From contig NZ_JAEHOB010000004.1 of the NCBI RefSeq assembly GCF_016464705.1, positions 434,001 through 498,000 of the forward strand: 64,000 bases of DNA. Reading direction: 5' to 3'. This DNA is from Qaidamihabitans albus. Lineage in GTDB: Bacteria > Actinomycetota > Actinomycetes > Mycobacteriales > Pseudonocardiaceae. Below the pieces are notes generated by a model. It had not been told where the DNA came from, ran no database searches, and saw only the letters and a list, made by a program, of their open reading frames with translations. The position numbers and the translations under genes were made by a program. This document shows positions 16,500 to 25,482 of the stretch, in pieces (positions within the stretch are counted from its first letter, which is position 1; each line of letters opens with the position of its first letter).

Positions 16500-18995
16500 T
16501 CAGTTCCGATGTTGACCGTCCTGCTCGTCCGGCTCCCCACGGTGCTGGCCCGGCTCCGGCCTGCCGCCGCCGTACGGCCCCTGCTGCTGGCCGGGCTGCC
16601 CCTGCTGGCCCTGCCCGGGCGCCTGGTCGGCGAACCACTGGTGATCCGGGTGCTGCCGCTCGCCTGGCACGGGACCGTTCGGCGTGTTCTGCCGCCACGG
16701 CTGGCTGGGCCGGTTGCCCGGCGACGTGGCCGGGGTCCAGCCAGGAGGGGCACCGTAGTTCGGCGGACCGCCCTGGCCGCCCGCGGGGTAACCACCCTGC
16801 TGACCGCCGTAGGGCTGCTGCGGCCAGGAACCACCACCGGGGCCGTTCTGCCCGCCGTTGCCCGGCCGGTTGCCGTTCGGGTACCCCGAGCCTCGCCCCT
16901 GCGGTGGGGCGTACGGGTTGGGCGGCGGCTCCGGCTGGCCCCGCGGCGGGCCGCCGGGCACGTCGTTGGCACCCGGGGCGGTGCCGACCGGCGTGGGCTC
17001 CGGCTGCCGCTCCGGCTCCTCGGCCGGTTCCTCCGGTGGCGGGGGCCACGGCTCGCCACGCTCCATCGCCAGCTCGCCGGGCGTCTTGATCGGTGGCTTC
17101 TCCGAGGGCAGCCGCTCGCCGAACTCGTTGAACGCGGTGATCCGCGGCCGCTTCTCGACCGTGGCGAACAGCCGCTCCAGGTCCTTGCGCTGCAAGGTCT
17201 CCTTCTTCAGCAACTCCACGACGAGATCGTCGAGCACGTCGCGGTAGAAGTTGAGCACCTGCCACGCCTCGGTGTGCGCGGTCTCGATCAGCTTGCGGAC
17301 TTCCTCGTCGATCTCGTGTGCGACCTCGAGGGAGTAGTCCGGCTGCCGGCCCGCCGAGCGGCCGACGAACGGGTCGCCCTGCTCCTGGCCGTACTTCACC
17401 GCGCCGAGCCGGGCGCTCATGCCGTACTCGGTGACCATCGCCCTGGCGATCTTGGTCGCCTGCTCGATGTCGGAGACCGCACCGGTGGTGGGCTCGTGGA
17501 ACACCAGCTCCTCCGCGGTGCGCCCGCCCATCGCGAACACGAGCCTGCCGATCATCTCGGAGCGGGTCATCAGCTCCTTGTCGTCCTCGGGGACGAGCAG
17601 AGCGTGCCCGCCGGTCTTGCCGCGCGGCAGGATCGTCAGCTTGTAGACCGGCTCGATGTCCGGCATCGCCCACGCGGCGAGCGCGTGCCCGCCCTCGTGG
17701 TAGGCCGTGATCTTCTTCTCCTTCTCGGAGATGATCCGGCTCTTGCGCGCGGGCCCGCCGATCACGCGGTCCACCGACTCCTCGAGCGCGCCGTCCGTGA
17801 TGACGTGCCCGTTGGTCCGCGCGGTGAGCAGCGCGGCCTCGTTGATGACGTTGGCGAGGTCGGCGCCGGACATGCCCACGGTGCGCTTCGCCAGTGCCTC
17901 CAGATCGGCGTTCTGCGCGATCGGCTTGCCCTTGGTGTGGACCTCCAGGATCGCGCGACGGCCGCGCAGGTCCGGCGCGGACACCGGGATCTGGCGGTCG
18001 AAGCGGCCAGGGCGCAGCAGTGCGGGGTCCAGAATGTCCGGCCGGTTCGTCGCGGCGATCAGGATGATGCCGCCGCGGGAGTCGAACCCGTCCATCTCGA
18101 CGAGGAGCTGGTTCAGTGTCTGCTCGCGCTCGTCGTGCCCGCCACCGAGCCCCGCGCCGCGCTGGCGGCCCACCGCGTCGATCTCGTCGACGAAGATGAT
18201 GCACGGGGCGTTCTGCTTGGCCTGCTCGAACAGGTCACGCACCCGGGAGGCACCGACACCGACGAACATCTCGACGAAGTCGGAACCGGAGATCGTGTAG
18301 AACGGCACGCCCGCCTCACCGGCGACGGCACGGGCGAGCAGCGTCTTACCGGTACCCGGCGGCCCGTAGAGCAGCACGCCCTTCGGGATCTTCGCGCCGA
18401 GCGCCTGGTAGCGCGCCGGGCTCTGCAGGAAGTCCTTGATCTCGTGCAGCTCCTCGACCGCCTCGTCGGCGCCGGCCACATCGCCGAAGGTGGTCTTGGG
18501 CATGTCCTTGTTGAGCTGCTTGGCCTTGGACTTGCCGAAGTTGAGGACGCGGTTACCGCCACCCTGGGCGTTGTTCATCATCCACATCAGCAGCAGCAAC
18601 AGGATCCCGAGCGGGATCATGTAGATGAGCATCTGGGTGAAGAACGAGTCCTGGGTGACCGTGGTGTCGAACTTGACCGCCTGGCCGTCGACCTCGGCGG
18701 TGATCAGCGCGTTGTAGAGCTGGTCCGAAGCCCCCGCGGGGAACTTCGTGATGACCTGCGTGACTTGCTCGCCGTCGACTTCGATCGGGTTGGCCAGGTG
18801 GAGTTTGAGCTGCTGCTCCTTGTCCTCGAGATTCGCCTCGGTGATGTTCTGGGAGTTGATCTGCTCGACAGCCTGTGACGTGGGCACATGCGTGTACCCG
18901 CGATCGCTGTCGAAGATCATGCTGAAGGCGAAATAGAGCAGCAGAACCGCGACTATCCACAGCAGTGGGTTCTTGAGCAGGCGCTTGCGGTCCAT
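16500..18995 (-). CDS. ftsH: ATP-dependent zinc metalloprotease FtsH
   Basis: 831 residues from the ATG giving [20 protein letters not shown]. Two membrane helices (residues about 8-28 and 113-135) flank an extracytoplasmic domain. The AAA module has Walker [15 protein letters not shown], Walker [16 protein letters not shown] and the second region of homology ([20 protein letters not shown]). The zinc site is [10 protein letters not shown]. After about residue 640 there is a long Pro/Gly/Gln-rich disordered tail (about 190 residues), usual in actinobacteria. It degrades unstable membrane and cytosolic proteins. folE follows 22 bp downstream; a farther-upstream ATG at 19049 is less likely. Confidence 0.96.
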   Translation of the reverse strand: MDRKRLLKNPLLWIVAVLLLYFAFSMIFDSDRGYTHVPTSQAVEQINSQNITEANLEDKEQQLKLHLANPIEVDGEQVTQVITKFPAGASDQLYNALITAEVDGQAVKFDTTVTQDSFFTQMLIYMIPLGILLLLLMWMMNNAQGGGNRVLNFGKSKAKQLNKDMPKTTFGDVAGADEAVEELHEIKDFLQSPARYQALGAKIPKGVLLYGPPGTGKTLLARAVAGEAGVPFYTISGSDFVEMFVGVGASRVRDLFEQAKQNAPCIIFVDEIDAVGRQRGAGLGGGHDEREQTLNQLLVEMDGFDSRGGIILIAATNRPDILDPALLRPGRFDRQIPVSAPDLRGRRAILEVHTKGKPIAQNADLEALAKRTVGMSGADLANVINEAALLTARTNGHVITDGALEESVDRVIGGPARKSRIISEKEKKITAYHEGGHALAAWAMPDIEPVYKLTILPRGKTGGHALLVPEDDKELMTRSEMIGRLVFAMGGRTAEELVFHEPTTGAVSDIEQATKIARAMVTEYGMSARLGAVKYGQEQGDPFVGRSAGRQPDYSLEVAHEIDEEVRKLIETAHTEAWQVLNFYRDVLDDLVVELLKKETLQRKDLERLFATVEKRPRITAFNEFGERLPSEKPPIKTPGELAMERGEPWPPPPEEPAEEPERQPEPTPVGTAPGANDVPGGPPRGQPEPPPNPYAPPQGRGSGYPNGNRPGNGGQNGPGGGSWPQQPYGGQQGGYPAGGQGGPPNYGAPPGWTPATSPGNRPSQPWRQNTPNGPVPGERQHPDHQWFADQAPGQGQQGQPGQQQGPYGGGRPEPGQHRGEPDEQDGQHRN

Positions 18996-19219
18996 TCGAT
19001 CCGGCCGTGGTGGCCTCGACCCTCCCTGGCTAGGCGGTAGATGTGACATCCGCCGTCACGGTGTTGACAACTGCATGGGGTACGGCGCTAACCGTCCCAC
19101 CAGGGTACCGCCCGGCCGTGACGATCAGCCGGGCGATCCTTCAGGAAGTCAACGGTCACCGACACACCGATGTTCCCACCGGTCTCCCACCGCCTCAACA
19201 GCCGCCTGGCACGGCCCGG

Positions 19220-20017
19220 TCAGGACTGCCCGCCGACCCCCGCGATCATCTCGGCGAGCCTGCTGCGCAGCGTCTTCGCATCGGCGGGCGAGACCGTGAC
19301 CCACTCGCTGCCGTCCACGCCCGCGCGGGAGAGGCTGAGGTAACGGCCGGTGCCGGTGTCGAACCAGGCCAGCACCGGTGAGCGGCGCTTGCCGCCGAGC
19401 TCGTCCCTGCTGTTCGCGGCGAGCTGACCACCGCGGATGCGGGGCTGCGCGGACAGCTGTGCATAGGCCTCGCGCGGATCGGCGGGCTGCTCCGAGAGGC
19501 CGCCACGCGAGCGCGCCCTGCGTCCCGCGTCCGGCGACGGCGCGCCCGCCCCGACCGTGGGCCGGGAAGGCCGGGTGCGCAGCGCCTCGGCGAGCGGCAG
19601 CGTCACCGACGCGGTCGTCCCGCGCTCGCAGCGCGGCAGCAGGTCGACGACCGACGAGGCGAGCCCGTCGGGGTACACCGGCCGCAGCCAGACGCCGTCG
19701 GAGTCCTGGATCGCCACCACGGCCTGCCTGCCGTCGGACGCGGCGAGCACCGCGACCGGCGGCGCCTGGTACTCCGGGATGTGCAGCGCATCGACGCTCA
19801 GCGACGGCCGGGCGAGCAGGCCGAGCCAGTCCTGCACCGGCGAGTCGGCGATACCGCGCGCCGCGAACTCGGTGCGCACACGTTTGCGCAACGCCAGCCG
19901 CTCGGTCTCCGTCTCCCCGTGCGAGGGCACGCGCAGCGGGTAGGGCAGCTCGCCGATGCCCGCCGACTCCCACAGGAAGTCGAACGCGACCGGCGTGAAG
20001 AACTCCTGCGTGGGCAC
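19220..20017 (-). CDS. EspG-like ESX (type VII) secretion chaperone, copy 1
   Basis: 265 residues from a GTG with GGGAGG upstream. It has the EspG family start (FFTPVAFDFLWESAGIGELPYPL) and core (RKRVRTEFAARGIADSPVQDWLGLLARPSLSVDALHIP; VAVLAASDGRQAVVAIQDSDGVWLRPV). In mycobacteria EspG binds the tip of PE/PPE heterodimers in the cytoplasm and delivers them to the ESX machine. A paralogue follows directly and a PPE-like substrate lies next to it. No ESX core genes (EccB-EccE) are in the window, so the machinery must be elsewhere. Confidence 0.85.
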   Translation of the reverse strand: MPTQEFFTPVAFDFLWESAGIGELPYPLRVPSHGETETERLALRKRVRTEFAARGIADSPVQDWLGLLARPSLSVDALHIPEYQAPPVAVLAASDGRQAVVAIQDSDGVWLRPVYPDGLASSVVDLLPRCERGTTASVTLPLAEALRTRPSRPTVGAGAPSPDAGRRARSRGGLSEQPADPREAYAQLSAQPRIRGGQLAANSRDELGGKRRSPVLAWFDTGTGRYLSLSRAGVDGSEWVTVSPADAKTLRSRLAEMIAGVGGQS

Positions 20018-20077
20018 GATCCTCCCTGTACTCCGGTGCCACCGGACGGCGACTACCGGAGAGTAACCTATCTCACC

Positions 20078-20869
20078 TCACAGCGATGCCGCGGTCGCGT
20101 TGGCCGCGCCGGTGAGCATCTCGGATATCCGGTGCCGGAGTGTGGGTGCGTCCGCGGGAGCGATCGTGATCCAGTCCCGGCCGTCGCGGCCACGGGTCGC
20201 CTGCGTGAAGTACCGGCCCGTCTCGGTGTCGAACCAGCTCAGCACGGGCATCCGCGACCTGGTCCCGGAACGGTTCCGCGCGTTCGCACCGATCTGGCCG
20301 CCGCACAGCCTGGGCTGGGCGTGCAGCCGGGCGAGCGCCTTGCGGTCGTCGTCCACGCTCGACCGGCCGCCGTTGTCGCTGGGCGCCCGCCGCTGCATGA
20401 AGTCGGCGCCGGGACCGGTGATCAGCTGTTCGAGCGGGACTGTGATCGACTTCTCGGCACCCCTCGGCGCGGCCGGGAGCAGGCCGACGATGGCGCTGGC
20501 CAGGCCGTCGGCCGGGACCGGTTCGAGGTGCAGGCCGCGCGTGTCCTGCACGGCACGCACCGCCTGGCCACCGACGGCGGCGGCCACGGCGAGCACCGGC
20601 TCGCCGCCGGGCGCCCCGATGTGCACCGCGTCCAGGCTCAGGTCCGAGCCTGCCAGCACGCCGAGCCAGTCCTCGACCCTCGGGGCGAGCCTGCCCACCT
20701 CGTCGATGAGCCCGCGCCGGCCCAGCCCCGCGAAGGTGTGCTGGCGCAGGGTGGCGCGCTCGTCCATGGTCTCCCCGTGCGAGCGCGCCTCCAGCGGGTA
20801 GGGCAGCTCACCGGCGCCGAACGACTCCCAGACGAAGTCGAACTCCAGCGGAGTCAGCAGCTCCGCCAC
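20078..20869 (-). CDS. EspG-like ESX secretion chaperone, copy 2
   Basis: 263 residues from a GTG, three bases after the PPE-like gene. It aligns along its length with the neighbouring EspG-like protein (LLTPLEFDFVWESFGAGELPYPLEARSHGET; LGVLAGSDLSLDAVHI; PVLSWFDTETGRYFTQATRG). The two are tandem duplicates that have diverged strongly, perhaps to serve different substrates. Tight coupling to the PPE-like gene suggests it is the dedicated chaperone for that protein (inference). Confidence 0.85.
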   Translation of the reverse strand: MAELLTPLEFDFVWESFGAGELPYPLEARSHGETMDERATLRQHTFAGLGRRGLIDEVGRLAPRVEDWLGVLAGSDLSLDAVHIGAPGGEPVLAVAAAVGGQAVRAVQDTRGLHLEPVPADGLASAIVGLLPAAPRGAEKSITVPLEQLITGPGADFMQRRAPSDNGGRSSVDDDRKALARLHAQPRLCGGQIGANARNRSGTRSRMPVLSWFDTETGRYFTQATRGRDGRDWITIAPADAPTLRHRISEMLTGAANATAASL

Positions 20870-20872
20870 CGT

Positions 20873-22231
20873 CTAACGCTCCTCGGCGTCGTCGGCGCCC
20901 CAGGCGCCGATCACCGGCGGCGGGGTCGCCTCGTTGGCGCCGAACGCGTCGTCCGGATCGGGCTCGATGAGGAACGACGCGTGCGTGTGCTCCTCCTCAC
21001 CCTGCTGCTGGCTCGCGCCCGCGCCTGCCCCCATTCCACCCATCGGGGCACCGGCAGGCGGCGGGGCCGCGCCCGCACCGATGGTGCCGCTGTTCGGCAC
21101 CATGCCCTGGTTCTGCGGCGTGACGGACGCCGCGCTGCCACCCTGGGCGTTCGCCGAGGCCGAGGTGTCCGAAGACTGCTGCTTCGTGCTGCCGCTGCGG
21201 CTGCCCTTGCCGAGCGCGCGGACACCGGCGTAGCCCGCCGCGCCGCCAAGCGCGGCGCCACCCGCGAGCGCCCCCAGGTTGCTCGACCCCCCGGCCGACG
21301 GTGCCGCCGGAGCGGCGCCCGCCGTGGGACCGGCCGGTGTGCCCGCCGCGGGTGCGGGAGCGGAGGCACCGCCGGGAGGGGGAGGCGTCCCCTGCCCGCC
21401 ACCGGTGTGCCCGGCCGCGGCGATGCCGTTGTCGACCACGGGTGAGGTGCTGATCGGCGGGGCGGCGCCAAGGCCACCGAACGGCGTACCGGCCGTGCCG
21501 CCACCCGGCATCCCGAAGGACGCGAGGTTGCCGACGTTGCCCGTGCTGAGATCGGTGCCCCCGGCCGGCGGCTTGAGGCCGATCGACTCCGGACCGAAGC
21601 TCGGCGTCGAACCGTCGATCTCCGACATCGCCGTGGTGTACGCCTCCAGGTAGGCGACCTGCTGGGCCTTCACCTCGCGAGCGGCGTCGAACTTCGGCTT
21701 CAGGTCCTCGACCATCGCGGCCGGGCCGCCCGCGAGCATCGCGGCGGTCTCCGCGCCGGGCTCGAACTCGACCGGCTGCGGCATCTTCTTGACCTCGGCG
21801 GCGGCCGCCGCCTGCTGCGCGAGCCGGTTGCTCATGGTGTGCGCGGCCTCGGAAGCCTGCGCGCTCGAGTTCGCGATCCCCACCAGCGAACCCTGCGCCG
21901 CACCAGCGCCCTGCCCGACCCACGCCGCACCGAGCTCGGAGATCGCGTTGTAGAGGTCCTCGGCGGCCTGGTTGAGCTCCCGGCCGTGGCTGGCCCAGCC
22001 CTGGCCGGTGGCCTCAGCCGTGCCCGGCTCGTTGTTCACCGTCGCGAAGCGGTAGAGCTGCTCGCTCTCCTGCGCCGCCCAGTTCGGCCGGTCGGCGATC
22101 GCCCGGTCGTCGCCGTAGAGGAACCCGTCCGGCCTGCCGCGGGCCTGGTCGACGATCTGCGCCACCTCGGCGTTGTCACCCAGCGGCACGTTTCCGCCCG
22201 CACCTGCGGGGTCGGGAGTGTTCGGCTGCAT
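20873..22231 (-). CDS. PPE/WXG-like ESX secretion substrate with a low-complexity C-terminus
   Basis: 452 residues. The N-terminal 190 residues are helical and include a hairpin turn (LGAAWVGQGAGAA, a W-x-G turn) between long Ala/Glu-rich helices (GQGWASHGRELNQAAEDLYNAI; SAQASEAAHTMSNRLAQQAA), resembling PPE or WXG100 proteins. From about residue 235 the chain is Gly/Ala/Pro-rich and ends acidic (DPDDAFGANEATPPPVIGAWG). There is no Sec signal. Flanked by EspG-like genes and a small helical partner, it is most simply a type VII-secreted effector or structural protein; a role like that of mycobacterial EspA is possible given the locus position. Confidence 0.75.
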   Translation of the reverse strand: MQPNTPDPAGAGGNVPLGDNAEVAQIVDQARGRPDGFLYGDDRAIADRPNWAAQESEQLYRFATVNNEPGTAEATGQGWASHGRELNQAAEDLYNAISELGAAWVGQGAGAAQGSLVGIANSSAQASEAAHTMSNRLAQQAAAAAEVKKMPQPVEFEPGAETAAMLAGGPAAMVEDLKPKFDAAREVKAQQVAYLEAYTTAMSEIDGSTPSFGPESIGLKPPAGGTDLSTGNVGNLASFGMPGGGTAGTPFGGLGAAPPISTSPVVDNGIAAAGHTGGGQGTPPPPGGASAPAPAAGTPAGPTAGAAPAAPSAGGSSNLGALAGGAALGGAAGYAGVRALGKGSRSGSTKQQSSDTSASANAQGGSAASVTPQNQGMVPNSGTIGAGAAPPPAGAPMGGMGAGAGASQQQGEEEHTHASFLIEPDPDDAFGANEATPPPVIGAWGADDAEER

Positions 22232-22251
22232 TGTTCAACTTCCCCCTGGTC

Positions 22252-22620
22252 TCACACGTGCCTGGTGAACGGTTCGGCGCCGGCCTGATCGATCTCGTGG
22301 TAGCGGCTCATCGCCGTCACGATCGCCTGCTCGGCCTGGTCGTACTGCGTGTACAGGTTGCGAAGCGCCTGGGCGTAGGAGTCCCTGCTGCCGTCGGCGC
22401 GGTCGGAGAACTTCGCCGACATCGCCTGTCCGACCGGGTTCGCACCGATCTTGGGCGGCGCGGCGAGCGCGTCCGCGTTGCGCAGCAGTGCCTCCACGGC
22501 GTCCTTACCGGTACGGATCTTGCTCAGCACCGTCTGCGCCGCATCCGGATCCACCCCGACCTGCCCGGTGGCGGCGGCGTTGCGGAACGCGGCGGCGTCC
22601 GCGAAGCTGCTGTTCCCCAT
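22252..22620 (-). CDS. Small EspC/PE-like type VII secretion protein, likely partner of the PPE-like protein
   Basis: 122 residues from the ATG giving MGNSSFADAAAFRNAAATGQ, with GGGAGAG about seven bases upstream. It is helical, hydrophilic and has no signal peptide. A Y-x-x-x-D motif (YTQYD, in RNLYTQYDQAEQAI) lies between helices, the type of signal that marks one partner of ESX substrate pairs. It is 20 bp upstream of the PPE-like gene, the usual small-then-large order of substrate pairs. Confidence 0.7.
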   Translation of the reverse strand: MGNSSFADAAAFRNAAATGQVGVDPDAAQTVLSKIRTGKDAVEALLRNADALAAPPKIGANPVGQAMSAKFSDRADGSRDSYAQALRNLYTQYDQAEQAIVTAMSRYHEIDQAGAEPFTRHV

Positions 22621-22790
22621 CTCTGCTCTCTCCCTGTTCCCCAGCAAGCGCCGGCAACGACTGCCGTCGGCGATCTTCGCTTAGATTAACGCACCCGTTG
22701 CGCCGGTATGACGCGTTCTCCGGGGTTAGGGTTCCGCATTCACTCAGGGTCGCGCAACGTGTTCACCAGGTGTTACGCCCGTTGCCACGA

Positions 22791-23345
22791 TCAGCTCGAG
22801 TAGACCTTCGGGTCGAGCGTGCCGATGTAGGGCAGATCGCGGTAGCGCTCGGCGTAGTCGAGGCCGTAACCGACCACGAACTCGTTCGGGATGTCGAAGC
22901 CGACGTAGCGGACCGGCACGTCCACCTGCACGGCATCCTTCTTGCGCAGCAGGGAGCACACGTGCAGGGAAGCCGGGTTGCGGCTCGCCAGGTTCTTCAG
23001 CAACCACGACAGCGTGAGGCCCGAGTCGACGATGTCCTCGACGATCAGCACGTCCCGGCCCGCGATGTCCCGGTCGAGGTCCTTGAGGATGCGCACGACA
23101 CCGGAGGACGACGTCGACGACCCGTATGAGGACACGGCCATGAACTCCATCTGCGCAGGCACCGGCAGGGCGCGGGCGAAGTCGGTCATGAACATGACCG
23201 CCCCCTTGAGGACGCCGACCAGCACCAGGTCGGAGCCCTTGCCGTCGGCCGGGTAGTCGGCGGCGACCTTCTCGGCCAGCTCGGCGATCTTGTCCTGGAT
23301 CTGCTGCTCGGTGACGAGCACGGAGGCGATGTCGCCTTCGTACAC
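22791..23345 (-). CDS. hpt: Hypoxanthine phosphoribosyltransferase
   Basis: 184 residues from a GTG start. The PRPP motif is [18 protein letters not shown]; also seen are [18 protein letters not shown], the flexible-loop region [17 protein letters not shown] and [18 protein letters not shown]. It salvages hypoxanthine (and guanine) with PRPP to IMP/GMP. It follows tilS by three bases, the conserved tilS-hpt pair that in firmicutes precedes ftsH; here the ESX-type genes separate it from ftsH. Confidence 0.96.
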   Translation of the reverse strand: MYEGDIASVLVTEQQIQDKIAELAEKVAADYPADGKGSDLVLVGVLKGAVMFMTDFARALPVPAQMEFMAVSSYGSSTSSSGVVRILKDLDRDIAGRDVLIVEDIVDSGLTLSWLLKNLASRNPASLHVCSLLRKKDAVQVDVPVRYVGFDIPNEFVVGYGLDYAERYRDLPYIGTLDPKVYSS

Positions 23346-23348
23346 GGG

Positions 23349-24407
23349 TCAGTCCCCTCTGTCCTGGCGGCTGCCTTGCGCATGCGATTCGGGAGCATCC
23401 ACCTGGCGCGTCTCCCGCGCGTTCGGAGTAAAGCTCGGAGTCAGGCACAGCCTGCCACGTGCCCGGTGTGCCGCAAAACCACCGGGTAGCCAGACTTCGC
23501 CCTGTCCACGCCACTCGCCGACGAGTGCGTCGACCGCACGCAGGTGCGGGTCGGTCAGCTCGAGCACGCCGCCTGCGAGCAGCCAGCCGCGCAGCGCCCG
23601 CCGCCGCAGCGCGGGCGCTGCGGGCGCCAGCACCTCGACGTCGAGCTCGGTGCCGGACCGGGCCCGGTCGAGCAGCTCCGCCGCCAGCGCGTCGAGCGCG
23701 TCGGCATCCTCCCTCAGCTGGGCGGCCGTACGCGCGAGCGCCCCAGCCACCCCGCCGGAGAGCACGTCCTCCAGCAGTGGCAGGACCTCGGTGCGCAGCC
23801 GCACCCGGGTGAAGCGCGGATCGGAGTTGTGCGGATCCGTCCACGGCTCGACGCCGAGCGCCGCGCACGCGTCACGGGTCACCTGCCTCGGCACGTCGAG
23901 CAGCGGCCGTCCCCACGGCGGGTCGAGCGACCGCATCCCGGCCACCGACCGCGGCCCGGAGCCACGGCCGAGCCCGAGCAGCACGGTCTCGGCCTGATCG
24001 TCGCGGGTGTGCCCGAGGAGCACGAGCGAGTCCCGCCCGGCCAGTGCCCGGCGCAGCGCGCCGTAGCGTGCCTTGCGGGCGGCCGCCTCGGGGCCGCCTC
24101 TTCCGGAGACGGTCGCCGTGAGCACCCGCGCGTCGTCGGCGCCGAGTTCCCGAGCGGTGGCCGCCGCGGTCGCCGCTACCTCGGCGGCACCGGGCTGCAA
24201 CCCGTGGTCGACGACGAGCGCGCACACGCGCAGGCCCAGCCGGTGCCCGGCGTGCGCGGCCGCTTCGGTGAGGGCGAGCGAGTCGGCGCCACCGGACACC
24301 GCCACGTACAGCTCCCCGCCGCCGAGCAGCGCCGCCCGCCCGGGGGCGGCCAGGAAGTCCCGCACCGCCCGGCGCGCCGTGGCCACGGCGGGATCGGGAC
24401 CGCTCAT
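23349..24407 (-). CDS. tilS: tRNA(Ile)-lysidine synthetase
   Basis: 352 residues from an ATG overlapping the upstream stop (ATGA). The PP-loop motif is LYVAVSGGADSLALTEAA (SGGxDS). Other N-type ATP pyrophosphatase motifs are VVDHGLQPGAAE and LLGHTRDDQAETVLLGLGRG. It attaches lysine to C34 of tRNA-Ile(CAU) so that it reads AUA. The C-terminal domain is short (ends about residue 350), as in actinobacterial forms. Confidence 0.95.
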   Translation of the reverse strand: MSGPDPAVATARRAVRDFLAAPGRAALLGGGELYVAVSGGADSLALTEAAAHAGHRLGLRVCALVVDHGLQPGAAEVAATAAATARELGADDARVLTATVSGRGGPEAAARKARYGALRRALAGRDSLVLLGHTRDDQAETVLLGLGRGSGPRSVAGMRSLDPPWGRPLLDVPRQVTRDACAALGVEPWTDPHNSDPRFTRVRLRTEVLPLLEDVLSGGVAGALARTAAQLREDADALDALAAELLDRARSGTELDVEVLAPAAPALRRRALRGWLLAGGVLELTDPHLRAVDALVGEWRGQGEVWLPGGFAAHRARGRLCLTPSFTPNARETRQVDAPESHAQGSRQDRGD

Positions 24408-25462
24408 CCGTGCATTCGCCGCACCCATGCCTGCGGGTCCCTGATCTCCGCACGGGTCGGCAGCGTGTTCGGGGACGTCCAGGCGGCGTTGAAGCCCTCC
24501 ATCCCGACGGTGTCGATCACCTCGCGGGTGAACGCCGAGCCCTGCGCGTACTGGCGGATCTTGGCGTCGACACCGAGCAACCCGCGCAGCAGGCGGTCGA
24601 GCAGCCCGCCGCCCTGGCGGCGCGCGGTGAACCGGCGGCGGATCGTGGCGACGCTCGGTACGACCCGCGGCCCCACGGCGTCCATCACGTAGTCGGCGTG
24701 TCCCTCCAGCAGCGTCGACAACGCCAGCAGCCGATCGAAGACGGCCCGCTGCTGCGGGGACTGCACCAGCTCCGCCAGCCCGAGCGAGCCCTCCGCCCTG
24801 GTCCGCCTGGCCTCCTTGAGCGTCTCCGGAAGGCGCCCGAGCAGCTCGCCGAGCCCGTCGGACTCGGCGAGACCGCCGACCAGGCGGGAGACCTCGTCGG
24901 CGAAGTAGTCGCGGAGCCAGCCGACCGACGTGAACTGCAGGCGATGGGTGCACTCGTGCAGGCAGACCCACATCCGGAAGTCCGGGGGCGGCACCTTCAT
25001 CGCGCGCTGGGCCGCCACCACGTTGGGCGCGACCAGCACGAGCTGGCCCTGCTTGTCCGGCCCGCCGAACGGGTCGTACTGGCCGAGCACCCTGGCGCCG
25101 AGGAAGGCGAGCACCACCCCGGTCTGCACGCCGGCGCCGCCCGCGACCAGCGGCGCGAGCGGACCGGTCCTGCTGTTGTCCAGGGCGCGGCTGGTCAGCT
25201 CGTCGAGTCCGGCGGCGGCGGCGCGCACCCAGCCCGGCCGGTCGACCACCTCCGCGGGCGGCAGCGGCAGGCCGGCTCCGAGGCCGGTGAGCTCCCGCAC
25301 ATGACTCTCGGCGTCCACCGCCAGCCTGCGCAGGTCGGTGACCGCGCGCTCGGCCTCGGCCCGCGGCACGACGGGTCCGCTCCGCACGAGGTAGGCCCCG
25401 GTGGAGGCGGCGACCGACCAGTCGACCACGGGATTCGGCCGCGCCTGCGTCTGCTGGTTCAC
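24404..25462 (-). CDS. Zinc-dependent metalloprotease of the Rv3626c family
   Basis: About 352 residues. The zincin motif is CLHECTHRLQF (HExxH), with a conserved acidic segment downstream (YFADEVSRLVGG). The start VDWSVAASTGAYL and LDNSRTGPLAPLVAGGAGVQTGVVLAFLGARVLGQYDPF are typical of this actinobacterial family, sometimes labelled F420-biosynthesis-associated, without a proven role. It is coupled to tilS by a 4-bp overlap. A TTG at 25486 overlapping dacB and a GTG at 25462 are both possible starts; the latter is used here. Confidence 0.85.
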   Translation of the reverse strand: MNQQTQARPNPVVDWSVAASTGAYLVRSGPVVPRAEAERAVTDLRRLAVDAESHVRELTGLGAGLPLPPAEVVDRPGWVRAAAAGLDELTSRALDNSRTGPLAPLVAGGAGVQTGVVLAFLGARVLGQYDPFGGPDKQGQLVLVAPNVVAAQRAMKVPPPDFRMWVCLHECTHRLQFTSVGWLRDYFADEVSRLVGGLAESDGLGELLGRLPETLKEARRTRAEGSLGLAELVQSPQQRAVFDRLLALSTLLEGHADYVMDAVGPRVVPSVATIRRRFTARRQGGGLLDRLLRGLLGVDAKIRQYAQGSAFTREVIDTVGMEGFNAAWTSPNTLPTRAEIRDPQAWVRRMHG

Positions 25463-25482
25463 CCTCTCGACGCTACCTGCGT

